From positions 1 through 42,217 of the forward strand of contig PAOZ01000036.1 in the NCBI GenBank assembly GCA_002708695.1: a DNA stretch of 42,217 bases. Direction: 5' to 3'. Source of the DNA: Methanobacteriota archaeon. GTDB taxonomy: Archaea > Thermoplasmatota > Poseidoniia > Poseidoniales > Thalassarchaeaceae. The notes beneath the pieces were generated by a model. The model did not search any database. It worked only from the letters and a program-made list of their open reading frames with translations, and was not told the origin of the DNA. A program made the translations under genes and the position numbers. Position 1 is the stretch's first letter, and each line of letters begins with the position of its first letter. Of this stretch, positions 8,202-17,398 are shown in pieces.

Positions 8202-9512
8202 TCAAACCTTCTTTTTGGGTCCTTGGACCGGTTCTGAATTGTTTTTCAAGCGATTAATGGCAATTAATGCAGAATTTCTTCCTGATAACATTGCTCCTTC
8301 TACACTACCATGTAACATATGGTCTCCGCATTCTATTGCATCATCTCCATTCTTTGGGACATTTGTCAGACGTTCTCCGGGGTTGCTAATTGGTAAAGCA
8401 TGTGCAATATGTTGTATTGTTAGTGTCTTCCAAGTCGAAACAGTTCCATCTCCGAACCATGTTCCCAAATCGTTTCGAACACTTTCTTCGATTGAATCTT
8501 CAGATTCTAATCCCATTTCTATGGCTCTATCTCCCACTACCGTAGCAGCCACTAGGCTTCTTCCAGATGGTGCATACGATGGTTGAATATCAGAGGGTAC
8601 TGCTACGTGGGAAACAATAGATGACGAATCTGCTAGATTGCTATTGAGTAGAATATGTTTGGATCTTAGAGGTGATTTAGGTGCATCAAAGTAAACGGTC
8701 CAGACATGCTTTCCGTCGCCTTCTTGGGGTTCATTGAATGCTTTTATTACAAGGTCGAATCGATGTGCTTCTCCTCTAAATCGAAGTGCTTTGTTTTCAA
8801 TTCTGCTTATTTCTACCCCTAATCTGATGTTATCCATTCCAATTTCTTGTGCAATTGTAAAGGGAACAGAGTTAATTCCATTTTTTGGTAAAACCATCTT
8901 ACCTTTGGCCATCATTCTGAAGATGAAACGAAACAATCGTTCCGATGTTTGTAGTTTAGATTCTAGAAAAATCCCTCCAAATAATGGTAAGAAGAATCGA
9001 TTAATGGCATTATTACTTAATTTTCTTTCTTGTAAATATTCGAGAGTACTTCCATCATTTCCATCAAATAATTGATCTATTTTTCCTTTCATAATCGTTC
9101 TTCTCAGTAAAGCAAATCTCAATAAATCTTTGAAAGAAAGAAACCCATTGAATAAGGAAAAAAATCCTGCTATTGGATTTCTCCAAGGATCTGCTATTAA
9201 TTTCATTCTGATTTTACCATTGTTCAAGCTAACGATTCTTGCTCCTGATTTGAAAGGTTTACATTCTAATGATTTGTAGTTAATATTTTTCGAAGTTTCA
9301 GGATATGCCGTTTGTAAAACATGAAATCCATGATCGATTAGAAAACCGTCAATTTCACTAGTTTGCATTCGTCCCCCAATTTCAGAATTTTTATCAAAAA
9401 CTGTGACATTGAATCCCTTTGATTTCAGAATTTTTGCGCAATGGAGACCAGAAATTCCGGCTCCAACAATAGCAATTTTTTTCTCATTATTTTGAGAATT
9501 CGCCATCATCAT
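8202..9512 (-). CDS. FAD-dependent amine oxidase / phytoene desaturase-like oxidoreductase
   Basis: N-terminal KKIAIVGAGISGLHCAKILKSKGFNVTVFDKNSEIGGRMQT dinucleotide-binding motif and C-terminal CGDHMLHGSVEGAMLSGRNSALIAI. Confidence 0.88.
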   Translation of the reverse strand: MMMANSQNNEKKIAIVGAGISGLHCAKILKSKGFNVTVFDKNSEIGGRMQTSEIDGFLIDHGFHVLQTAYPETSKNINYKSLECKPFKSGARIVSLNNGKIRMKLIADPWRNPIAGFFSLFNGFLSFKDLLRFALLRRTIMKGKIDQLFDGNDGSTLEYLQERKLSNNAINRFFLPLFGGIFLESKLQTSERLFRFIFRMMAKGKMVLPKNGINSVPFTIAQEIGMDNIRLGVEISRIENKALRFRGEAHRFDLVIKAFNEPQEGDGKHVWTVYFDAPKSPLRSKHILLNSNLADSSSIVSHVAVPSDIQPSYAPSGRSLVAATVVGDRAIEMGLESEDSIEESVRNDLGTWFGDGTVSTWKTLTIQHIAHALPISNPGERLTNVPKNGDDAIECGDHMLHGSVEGAMLSGRNSALIAINRLKNNSEPVQGPKKKV

Positions 9513-10737
9513 CCTTCTCCCCTATTTCCAATCCTATTCTAAATTCTTCTAAATATGGTCCCATTGATTGGATTAGCATTACATCCGGATGTGTTCTGAT
9601 TACTAATCCATCAAGATACATTAATGCTCTAATTATTGGAAAAGCCTCTTCTCCAAAATCTGCTTTTGCCTTCTCAACTGCAGTTCGAACAGTTTTCATC
9701 ATTATTTGAGTCAAACTTTGTTCTCCCACTGGCTTTGATTCAAAATTTTCGTATATCTCGCTCATTTTTGCATGATACCTTTGGAGTTTTACACCCTTTA
9801 AATCTGCCTTAGACATTTCTAATAGTGCATCGAATGCTTCTGTAAGTTGTAGTTTAGAGAGATGTTCAAAGAATGAAAATAGAGTTTCATTTACGTGTTT
9901 TGGTGCATGGCAAATAGCCCCATTATCGATAAATACGAATTTACCGTTCTCATCGATAATACAATTTCCTGGATGAAGATCGCCATGAAAAGTTCCTATA
10001 CCAAAGAGAAAAGCCCCATGTATTCGGAATAATTGTAGCAATGTTTCCCATTCCAAATTGCCGGAATTAATCCCATCTTCAAGTGATTCACCCCTGATAT
10101 ATTCAGACACTAAGACATGTTCGTTAGATATGTCTGGATAGTATTTTGGGAATCGAAGAAGAGGCATTGAAAATTTTTCTTTTATTTCATTCTGAATCCT
10201 TTTCAATTCATTTGCTCCTGAGATTTCGTTTGTTAAATCAAGCTCTCTTGTTGTATAATCGGCAACGTGATTCAACAAAGCGATTGGGTTTCCGACTTTA
10301 CGTAATTTAGGAGAGAAAAAAAGAAAGATCTTCAACCATCTTCGCATTCGATTTACATCTCGTCTGAATTGTTTTTCATTTTGAGATTTGATGATTTTTA
10401 TTACTACATCATCACCATTTTTTAATCGTGCTCTATGTACTTGTCCTACTGAGGCAGCAGCAAGAGGTTTTTCATCTATCCATTCGAATGCATTTCTGAA
10501 TCCCTGCGGCCCCCTTGTATCGATATTTGCAAAAACATCTTCTGAAGGAATCGTGGCAGCATGTTGATACAAGGATTGTAGTTGTTGACATTTTTCCACA
10601 GAAAGAATATCTGATCGTAGTGCAAAAATTTGAGCTAGTTTTACTGACAGTAATCCTTGTTGCTGAATCCATTCCAAATCTGCAGGACCTTTTTTGAGAA
10701 TCTGCCTCATAAAACGAAGGAAAGTCAGCAGTCTCAT
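9487..10737 (-). CDS. ABC1/UbiB-family atypical kinase-like protein
   Basis: SVKLAQIFALRSDIL (KxGQ-like), KPLAAASVGQVHRARLKNGDDVVIKI (Ala-rich loop), GTFHGDLHPGNCIIDENGKFVFIDNG. Confidence 0.9.
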   Translation of the reverse strand: MRLLTFLRFMRQILKKGPADLEWIQQQGLLSVKLAQIFALRSDILSVEKCQQLQSLYQHAATIPSEDVFANIDTRGPQGFRNAFEWIDEKPLAAASVGQVHRARLKNGDDVVIKIIKSQNEKQFRRDVNRMRRWLKIFLFFSPKLRKVGNPIALLNHVADYTTRELDLTNEISGANELKRIQNEIKEKFSMPLLRFPKYYPDISNEHVLVSEYIRGESLEDGINSGNLEWETLLQLFRIHGAFLFGIGTFHGDLHPGNCIIDENGKFVFIDNGAICHAPKHVNETLFSFFEHLSKLQLTEAFDALLEMSKADLKGVKLQRYHAKMSEIYENFESKPVGEQSLTQIMMKTVRTAVEKAKADFGEEAFPIIRALMYLDGLVIRTHPDVMLIQSMGPYLEEFRIGLEIGEKDDDGEFSK

Positions 10738-10784
10738 ACATTGCTCATATCATTAGAGAATATGAATGAATGTTCAAGTCTTTA

Positions 10785-11336
10785 CTACCATGGGAATTTC
10801 CATGACCAAATTATCAGGTCATTAATTATACATTGAATCGATAGAGCAAATGCTCCGAATAATAGCCAACTTGCTCTAGGGACATCATCTTGGTATGCCG
10901 ATAATGCAAGTAATCCTAGCATAATATTTCCAATTGATGCTAGAAGGAGCGTTCCTACAACTAAAAAAGGAGTAAAATCGTTAGGGTTTCTTAGATGTAA
11001 TCCCGTACTTTCGATCCATAGAGCAGATGGGATTAGAAATATCGCGAAAGAAAGTAGGAGACGATTAGTTCCCCTATTGTCTGATTCTCCCCAAGGCCAT
11101 CGTAAATTTGCTATATCTCCACTGTCCATCTGGAATAGAGTAATCCACCAATAAACTAGATATCCAATTGCAGCGACAAACATGAAAATAACACTAAATC
11201 GTTGTAGGTTGCCAGTAACTCCTCCCCAGAGATCTGATGGTTGAGATAATCTAGAAACTCCCCACACGTATGAAGCTAAAACTAATCCGCCCACAACGAT
11301 TGTGAAAATTTTTATCTGATCTCTACTAATTTCCAT
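10785..11336 (-). CDS. Polytopic membrane protein of unknown function (about five TM segments)
   Basis: Hydrophobic segments IFTIVVGGLVLASYVWGV, FSVIFMFVAAIGYLVYWWITLF, LLLSFAIFLIPSALWI, FLVVGTLLLASIGNIMLGLLALSA, SWLLFGAFALSIQCIINDLIIW; no family recognised. Confidence 0.7.
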   Translation of the reverse strand: MEISRDQIKIFTIVVGGLVLASYVWGVSRLSQPSDLWGGVTGNLQRFSVIFMFVAAIGYLVYWWITLFQMDSGDIANLRWPWGESDNRGTNRLLLSFAIFLIPSALWIESTGLHLRNPNDFTPFLVVGTLLLASIGNIMLGLLALSAYQDDVPRASWLLFGAFALSIQCIINDLIIWSWKFPW

Positions 11337-11346
11337 GTTACCACAA

Positions 11347-12729
11347 CTATTCTTTCATTAGAAGGTGATATTGCCAAATATTATCCAAATCTCCACTTCC
11401 AAGAATTTTCTTTATTTCTACATCTCCTTCTTCAGGATATCTCGCCATCAATGCACCTTCTATAATCCCATCATCGAGTTCCCAGAGGGGAAGAACATCT
11501 CTATTTCCTTGATCTGGTTTCTCGTTCAACCCTACACAGACATGGAACGTAGGCTCTAATGCATACGTGAGAGTACCTAATCCTGCGGCTTCCCATAAAT
11601 CCATTAATTCGTTTAAAAATTCAATATTATCTTCAATCCCTCTAAGAGAAAACGCTAGTTCTTCTCCCACTCTTCTTCCAACCTGTCTCATCATTATTTC
11701 CAAATCAAAACCAAGAATTGTGAGACTAGATAGGCTATTTTCACCCAGTTGTCTTCTAGCAGAATTTACCTCTCTTCCTGCCTTGAGCATCGCATCAGGA
11801 TCGAATGGTGTATCTTCCTCAGGCAATTCAAGATCTACACCTAAAGCAGTTCTCAATTTCTCAAGAAAAGACCCTTGTCCTATTTCAATTCTTAATGGGT
11901 CTACAATCTGTTGTTCAGTGAATCGCTTTTCTGCTTGATCGAATGGTATGGCTTCTGGCCAGACAGCATCGATTAGATTGGCTTGTGAGATTGCGAATTG
12001 CTTCGATACCACCGATAGAGCGGCATCTTCCTTACCTCTTCCAACTGGATTAGATTCTATGTTTAGCATTTGTAGAACTTCTTCGTTATCCATCAAAGCA
12101 CCCTGTGATTCAACATCATCCGAATGTCGTACCATTACATTTTCATGTAGGTCACGGAAAAATCGAATAGTTCTTCTGTGCAATTTGGCCAAAATTTGAA
12201 TTTTAACTCCCCTTTCTGCTGCTGAATTTATCGCAGCTAATGCAGGTCCTCTGTGCAGATGAAGAATGCCATATTCGCCTAGCATGAGTACAACTCTTTC
12301 ATTTGCATCTTTTGCAAATTGTTCAATACGTTTGTGAATGTGTATTCTTTCTTTTAGTACAGCAAATTTTGGCTCATCGAATCCAACTGATTTTGCTTTA
12401 TCTGCAACATCTTGGTTCCATGATGTTCCACTTAGTAATGTTTCATATCCTTCTTCAACTTGTCTAAGTTGTTCTTTTCTCATTCCTATTAGTCGTTCTA
12501 CTGCTTCATTGATTGGCGGTGATGAGAATTTCATTGGCCGATCAGCAGTTGTTGTGACTAATCCTATTTCTTGTAATCTAGAAAGAGAATTGTATGCATC
12601 AAGTCTGGTAGTTCCCAATTCAGTGGCTAATTCAGAAGCTTTTAGTTTTGGTTTGGAGGATAAAATTAGAACAGATTGTACTTCTCTTTCGTTTAGCCCT
12701 GCAGAAGATAGAACTTGCTCCCATCCCAT
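11347..12729 (-). CDS. TrmB-family transcriptional regulator (HTH + PLD-like domain, long C-terminal extension)
   Basis: MGWEQVLSSAGLNEREVQSVLILSSKPKLKASELATELGTTRLDAYNSLSRLQEIGLVTTTADRPMKFSSPPINEAVERLI... winged-helix TrmB pattern followed by RIEQFAKDANERVVLML...AAERGVKIQIL. Confidence 0.85.
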   Translation of the reverse strand: MGWEQVLSSAGLNEREVQSVLILSSKPKLKASELATELGTTRLDAYNSLSRLQEIGLVTTTADRPMKFSSPPINEAVERLIGMRKEQLRQVEEGYETLLSGTSWNQDVADKAKSVGFDEPKFAVLKERIHIHKRIEQFAKDANERVVLMLGEYGILHLHRGPALAAINSAAERGVKIQILAKLHRRTIRFFRDLHENVMVRHSDDVESQGALMDNEEVLQMLNIESNPVGRGKEDAALSVVSKQFAISQANLIDAVWPEAIPFDQAEKRFTEQQIVDPLRIEIGQGSFLEKLRTALGVDLELPEEDTPFDPDAMLKAGREVNSARRQLGENSLSSLTILGFDLEIMMRQVGRRVGEELAFSLRGIEDNIEFLNELMDLWEAAGLGTLTYALEPTFHVCVGLNEKPDQGNRDVLPLWELDDGIIEGALMARYPEEGDVEIKKILGSGDLDNIWQYHLLMKE

Positions 12730-13211
12730 CAGAATCCTTCTCCTTCAGTAACTTCACTTAATACAGAGAGAATCTTTGCGACGTGATTTCTAGGTCTAAA
12801 TAACCAATCATAGACATAATGTATCTTCCTATCAGGTCCAATGACAAACGAAGATTTAGCAGGAAACTTTCCTAGATGAATAGGAACTCCGTACCTCTTT
12901 GCAACCTGTCTTTCGGGATCTCCCAGAATTGGATAAGGAAGATCTAAAGATTCTTTGAATTCTTTATGGTCGTTTTTAGGATCTTGACTGATGCCAATAA
13001 TCTCACAACCTACAGACTTAAACAATTCATATTGTTCTTTGAAGTTTAAACATCCTCTTTTGCATGTTGGTGCACCGTTAACGGAATAGAAGAAAATAAC
13101 TTTCCAATGATTATCAAAATCACTTAGGTTAACAATTTCTCCATTTGATGACTCTAGAGAAAAATCTGGAGCTTCTTTACCAACCAAGGATTTTGTAGTT
13201 ATTTGACTCAT
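12729..13211 (-). CDS. Peroxiredoxin (AhpC/TSA, BCP-like)
   Basis: VGKEAPDFSLESSNGEIVNLSDF...VIFFYSVNGAPTCKRGCLNFKE...GISQDPKNDHKEFKESLDLPYPILGDPERQVAKRYGV...FPAKSSFVIGPDRKI. Confidence 0.9.
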   Translation of the reverse strand: MSQITTKSLVGKEAPDFSLESSNGEIVNLSDFDNHWKVIFFYSVNGAPTCKRGCLNFKEQYELFKSVGCEIIGISQDPKNDHKEFKESLDLPYPILGDPERQVAKRYGVPIHLGKFPAKSSFVIGPDRKIHYVYDWLFRPRNHVAKILSVLSEVTEGEGF

Positions 13212-13223
13212 GTTTTTCCCCTG

Positions 13224-13832
13224 TTAAAATTCTAGCAAATGACCCATTCTGCGTGCCTTAGTAGACAAGTATTCGATGTTGTGGGGGCCAACACCATTAA
13301 CATGTTCCACACGTTCTACTTCTATTCCGTTAGAAGTCATTGCAGATTCTTTCAGAGGATTATTTGTCAACAAACGAATTTTTTCTATTCCCATCTGTTG
13401 TAGCATCTGAGCAGCCATAGTGTAATCTCTGGCGTCCGCAGGATGCCCTAACAGAATGTTGGCATCTAGTGTGTCAAAGCCTCTATCTTGTAATGCATAT
13501 GCTTGTATTTTTGCGGTCAATCCAATACCTCTTCCTTCTTGACGAAGATATAGGATTAATCCCACACCCTCGTCTTGAACTTTATTCAAGGCACGTTTTA
13601 GTTGTGGACCACAGTCACATTTCAACGACCCAAGAGCATCTCCCGTTAAGCATTCAGAGTGAATTCTTACAAGAGGAGCCTCTTCATCCCATGGCTGACC
13701 GGTGTAGATCGCACAATGATCTACGGAGCTCAGCTCTGGGAATGAGCGAACCCGAAAGTTCCCATGCTCTGTGGGAAGAAATGCATCTGGATGTGGAATC
13801 CTCACTTCTTCATTGGACTCAGTTAGAACCAT
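13224..13832 (-). CDS. ribA: GTP cyclohydrolase II
   Basis: VRIHSECLTGDALGSLKCDCGPQL (zinc-binding Cys), LRQEGRGIGLTAKIQAYALQDRGFDTLDAN, LLTNNPLKESAMTSNGIEV. ORF opens at 13844; ATG at 13832 is also plausible. Confidence 0.94.
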   Translation of the reverse strand: MVLTESNEEVRIPHPDAFLPTEHGNFRVRSFPELSSVDHCAIYTGQPWDEEAPLVRIHSECLTGDALGSLKCDCGPQLKRALNKVQDEGVGLILYLRQEGRGIGLTAKIQAYALQDRGFDTLDANILLGHPADARDYTMAAQMLQQMGIEKIRLLTNNPLKESAMTSNGIEVERVEHVNGVGPHNIEYLSTKARRMGHLLEF

Positions 13833-13917
13833 GTTTACCTGCAATAGTTTACACTTATGAAGAACTGTTCAATCTCAGAATAATTATTTTTTCACACTGT
13901 TGAACAGCCATTCATAT

Positions 13918-14442
13918 ATGCCGAAACCAAAATTTAACCCGATGCGGTCCAATCTTTGTGATCTAGGTGTTGCAGCCTGTGTCGTGAATAAAGGTCGTAT
14001 ATTGTTAATCAAGGAGTCAAAAGGCCCTCATTCCTCCAAGTGGGGTGTCCCCAAAGGATTTGTAGAATCAGGAGAATTGCCCGCTCAAGCCGCATTACGA
14101 GAGTTATTCGAAGAGTGTGGGCTATCTGGGGATATAATTGGTATCATTGCTCTCCGTGAAAGGGTAAAGAGAGGCCAAACTGGAGTTTTTATGGCCTATT
14201 TGGTTAATCCTAAATCATTGGATGTCAAGTTAAATTTAGAAGAAATCAGTGATTTTGGATGGTTCTCTCTTGAAGAACTAGATTCCGTAGAATGGCTAAG
14301 CCACACAATGCATTCAATTTCAGTAGCTTCGATTAACCACTATTCTTCTATGGAAATGATCGATTATTCAGAAGAAAAGAACGAACCATATCTTGTTCAT
14401 TATGTACAAAAAAAGGTTGAAATTCCGGAGTTGTCAATATGA
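13918..14442 (+). CDS. NUDIX hydrolase
   Basis: GVPKGFVESGELPAQAALRELFEECGL matches the Nudix box (GX5EX7REUXEEXGU). Confidence 0.93.
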   Translation: MPKPKFNPMRSNLCDLGVAACVVNKGRILLIKESKGPHSSKWGVPKGFVESGELPAQAALRELFEECGLSGDIIGIIALRERVKRGQTGVFMAYLVNPKSLDVKLNLEEISDFGWFSLEELDSVEWLSHTMHSISVASINHYSSMEMIDYSEEKNEPYLVHYVQKKVEIPELSI

Positions 14443-15971
14443 AAATCGAGAACTCTGCCATTGCATCTAGGACTAGAGTTCTAGTAGAACATCCGGTAAA
14501 TGAGCAGGGAGAATTCGTACTATATTGGATGACTGCCCAACGAAGATTACGTTGGAACCATGCTTTAGAGCATGCAGCAGATGTGGCCGAGCAACTCGAA
14601 AAACCATTGATTGTTGTTGAGCCTTTTAGCATAGATCATTCATTCGCGAGTGATAGATTAGTGACCTTTGTGGCTCAAGGTATGCTTGACAATCGGGAAG
14701 CATTTGAAGGAACCGGAGTTCGTTATATTCCTTGGATTGAAACTCATCGCGATAGAGGAAATGGTTTGTTAAGACGTATTTCCAAGAAAGCCTGCCTTAT
14801 TGTAATGGATGATTTTCCGACAGGTCATCCACGTCATGTTATGGAGCGTGCCGAGAAAATTCTTGAAACTCGATTACATGCAGTAGATGGTTGTGGCGTA
14901 ATACCCATGTCTTGGACTGATAAGGCTCCTCCACTGGCTCATACTTTTCGAAGAGTAGTTCAGCGTAGAGTCATTGAAGCAATTTCTGGTTCACCCAAAC
15001 CTAATCCACTAGAATCCAGAAGTAGTAGTCTCTGGATGCCTGAAAATGAATACTCTATGTTACTGGAAGAGTTAAGATTTTCAATGACTCCTCTTGAATG
15101 GTTATGGAGAGTTTCTGAAGGAGGAGTTACAGGCAAGTCTGCATTAGAACCCCTCCCAATTGACCATTTGGTACCTGCTGTTGCATCAGTAAGAGGGGGT
15201 TCTAAACATGCAAATAGATTATTAGAAATTTTCATTAATCAAAGATTAGAAAAATATTCTGATGGACGAAACAATCCTTCTGAACCTATGACTAGTCGTT
15301 TATCCCCTTGGCTTCATTTTGGACATATATCTGCGCTAGAAGTAGTTGATAGAGTTCTCAAAAAAGGAAATTGGGACCCTACAATGACTCCCGATAAAGT
15401 TACAGGATCTAGAAACGGTTGGTGGGGATTAAATGAAGCATCAGAAGCATTCCTCGATCAAATAATAACATGGCGTGATCTTGGTTTTCATTTTGCATAC
15501 CATAGACCTGATCATGCATCATTTAATTCACTTCCAGAATGGGCTCAAATAACCTTAACTGAACACGCGAATGACCCTCGACCATCCTATGTTTTTGATG
15601 AATTAGAAAACGCAGAAACTCATGATGAAATTTGGAATGCAGCTCAAAGGGAATTACGTGAGACGGGAGTAATCCACAATTATTTACGAATGTTATGGGG
15701 CAAGAGAATTTTGGAATGGGCACCTGATCCCGTAACCGCATCAGATTGGATGGTTCGTCTAAATGATAGATGGGCCTTAGATGGAAGAGATCCTAATTCT
15801 TACACTGGAATATTTTGGGTACTGGGACGACATGATCGCGCTTGGGGGCCCGAACGTCCAGTGTTTGGAAAGGTTAGATTCATGTCGAGTGCAAATACAG
15901 CAAGAAAACTTGATCTTAAAGGATATTTGAATCAATTTGGGATAGGCGAATTTGATAGAATTGAGGGATGA
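14439..15971 (+). CDS. phr: Class II CPD deoxyribodipyrimidine photolyase
   Basis: VLYWMTAQRRLRWNHALEHAADVAEQLEKPLIVVEPF...WWGLNEASEAFLDQIITWRDLGFHFAYHRPDHASFNSLPEWAQITL...RMLWGKRILEW...LNDRWALDGRDPNSYTGIFWVLGRHDRAW...FGKVRFMSSANTARKLD. Start overlaps the NUDIX stop (ATGA). Confidence 0.95.
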   Translation: MKIENSAIASRTRVLVEHPVNEQGEFVLYWMTAQRRLRWNHALEHAADVAEQLEKPLIVVEPFSIDHSFASDRLVTFVAQGMLDNREAFEGTGVRYIPWIETHRDRGNGLLRRISKKACLIVMDDFPTGHPRHVMERAEKILETRLHAVDGCGVIPMSWTDKAPPLAHTFRRVVQRRVIEAISGSPKPNPLESRSSSLWMPENEYSMLLEELRFSMTPLEWLWRVSEGGVTGKSALEPLPIDHLVPAVASVRGGSKHANRLLEIFINQRLEKYSDGRNNPSEPMTSRLSPWLHFGHISALEVVDRVLKKGNWDPTMTPDKVTGSRNGWWGLNEASEAFLDQIITWRDLGFHFAYHRPDHASFNSLPEWAQITLTEHANDPRPSYVFDELENAETHDEIWNAAQRELRETGVIHNYLRMLWGKRILEWAPDPVTASDWMVRLNDRWALDGRDPNSYTGIFWVLGRHDRAWGPERPVFGKVRFMSSANTARKLDLKGYLNQFGIGEFDRIEG

Positions 15972-15974
15972 TAA

Positions 15975-17357
15975 TTGGTAAACTACTTACATGAAACCCG
16001 AGTTGAAGCATCCCGAAAAGTAGTTTGGGAATGGCATACTAGAGAAGGTGCATTTGACAGATTATCTCCTCCTTGGGAGAACATAGAAACAATCTCATCT
16101 CCACCTGATTTATCACCTGGTGGAACTAGAGTAATGAAGATGAAAATAGGGCCAATAAAGATGAAATGGATCGCCGAACATACGGATATGATTGTGGGAG
16201 AATTATTCGCAGATAGAATGGTTCGAGGTCCGTTTAAGAGGTGGTGGCACACCCATCATTTTATCAAAGAAAAACCAAATGTTACTATTATTCGTGACGA
16301 AGTTAGTTACGAAATTCCTCTAGGATTTCTTGGAAGGCTATTCGGCGGACGATATGTTCGTAAAAATATAGAAAATATGTTTACTTCAAGAGCGATTAGT
16401 TTGAAGAGGGATATTATGAGACATCAATCATTTTCTGGATTTTCACGAAAACGAATACTGGTCAGTGGGGCCAGCGGATTGATTGGTTCACAACTTATTC
16501 CGTTTCTTGATACAGGTGGTCACGAAGTGATTCAATTAGTAAGAAGAAAACCATTAGATAAAAATCAACGATTCTGGGACCCTGAGAAAGGGGAATTAGA
16601 TCCGTCATTATTTGATGGCATCGATGCAGTAATTCATTTGGGAGGTGTAGGAATTGGAGATAAGAGATGGTCTAAAAAACGTAAGCAAGCAATAGTTGAC
16701 TCACGCCAAAAATCTGTCAAATTATTATCTGAAACTATGGCCTCTTTAGAGAAAAAACCAGAGGTATTTGTTGTCGCTAGTGCAATTGGGATTTATGGAG
16801 ATAGAGGCGATGAAGACCTCGATGAAGATAGCACACATGGCACAGGTTTTCTTACTGATACAGCAAAAATATGGGAGTCATCTGCGGATGCAGCCAGAGA
16901 GGCAGGAATTAGAACAATTCATCTTCGAACTGGAATAGTATTAACTCCAAAGGGAGGAGCATTGGGGAGAATGCTTTTCCCGTTTAAAATGGGAGCTGGT
17001 GGCCCGATTGGTTCAGGGAAACAATGGATGTCATGGATTTCAATGGATGATCATATTGCAGCAGTACAACACCTAATTATGACAAAAAATTGTGAAGGAG
17101 TGTATAATCTGACTTCTCCTAATCCAGTTCGTCAGAAATCTTTTGCCAAAACTTTGGGTCGAGTTCTCAGGAGGCCTGCATTCGCTCCTCTTCCTGGTTT
17201 TGTTGTTAGGATAATGTTCGGTGAACTTGCTCGTCCTTTGTTACTTGAAGGACAGAAGGTGAACCCTCGACGTCTACTTGAATCAGGTTTTGAGTTCGAG
17301 CATCCAAATTTGGAAGATGCTTTTCGAGATTGCCTAGGTAAATGGAAACCACAATAA
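15975..17357 (+). CDS. SRPBCC-SDR fusion: N-terminal SRPBCC domain + TIGR01777-type (YfcH-like) epimerase
   Basis: TTG start, VNYLHETRVEASRKVVWEWHTREGAFDRLSPPWE (SRPBCC), then KRILVSGASGLIGSQLIPFLDTGGHEVIQLVRR...FDGIDAVIHLGGVGIGDKRW...SAIGIYGDRGDEDLDE. Confidence 0.9.
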   Translation: MVNYLHETRVEASRKVVWEWHTREGAFDRLSPPWENIETISSPPDLSPGGTRVMKMKIGPIKMKWIAEHTDMIVGELFADRMVRGPFKRWWHTHHFIKEKPNVTIIRDEVSYEIPLGFLGRLFGGRYVRKNIENMFTSRAISLKRDIMRHQSFSGFSRKRILVSGASGLIGSQLIPFLDTGGHEVIQLVRRKPLDKNQRFWDPEKGELDPSLFDGIDAVIHLGGVGIGDKRWSKKRKQAIVDSRQKSVKLLSETMASLEKKPEVFVVASAIGIYGDRGDEDLDEDSTHGTGFLTDTAKIWESSADAAREAGIRTIHLRTGIVLTPKGGALGRMLFPFKMGAGGPIGSGKQWMSWISMDDHIAAVQHLIMTKNCEGVYNLTSPNPVRQKSFAKTLGRVLRRPAFAPLPGFVVRIMFGELARPLLLEGQKVNPRRLLESGFEFEHPNLEDAFRDCLGKWKPQ

Positions 17358-17398
17358 TTTCTGGACAAGCCTAAGAAACAGAAATGCTAGCGGGTAAC

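Noticed and set aside
11567-12751. Series of plus-strand ORFs (11567-11938, 11948-12199, 12338-12751) opposite the TrmB gene
   Set aside because: All antisense to a well-supported CDS; no recognisable motifs.
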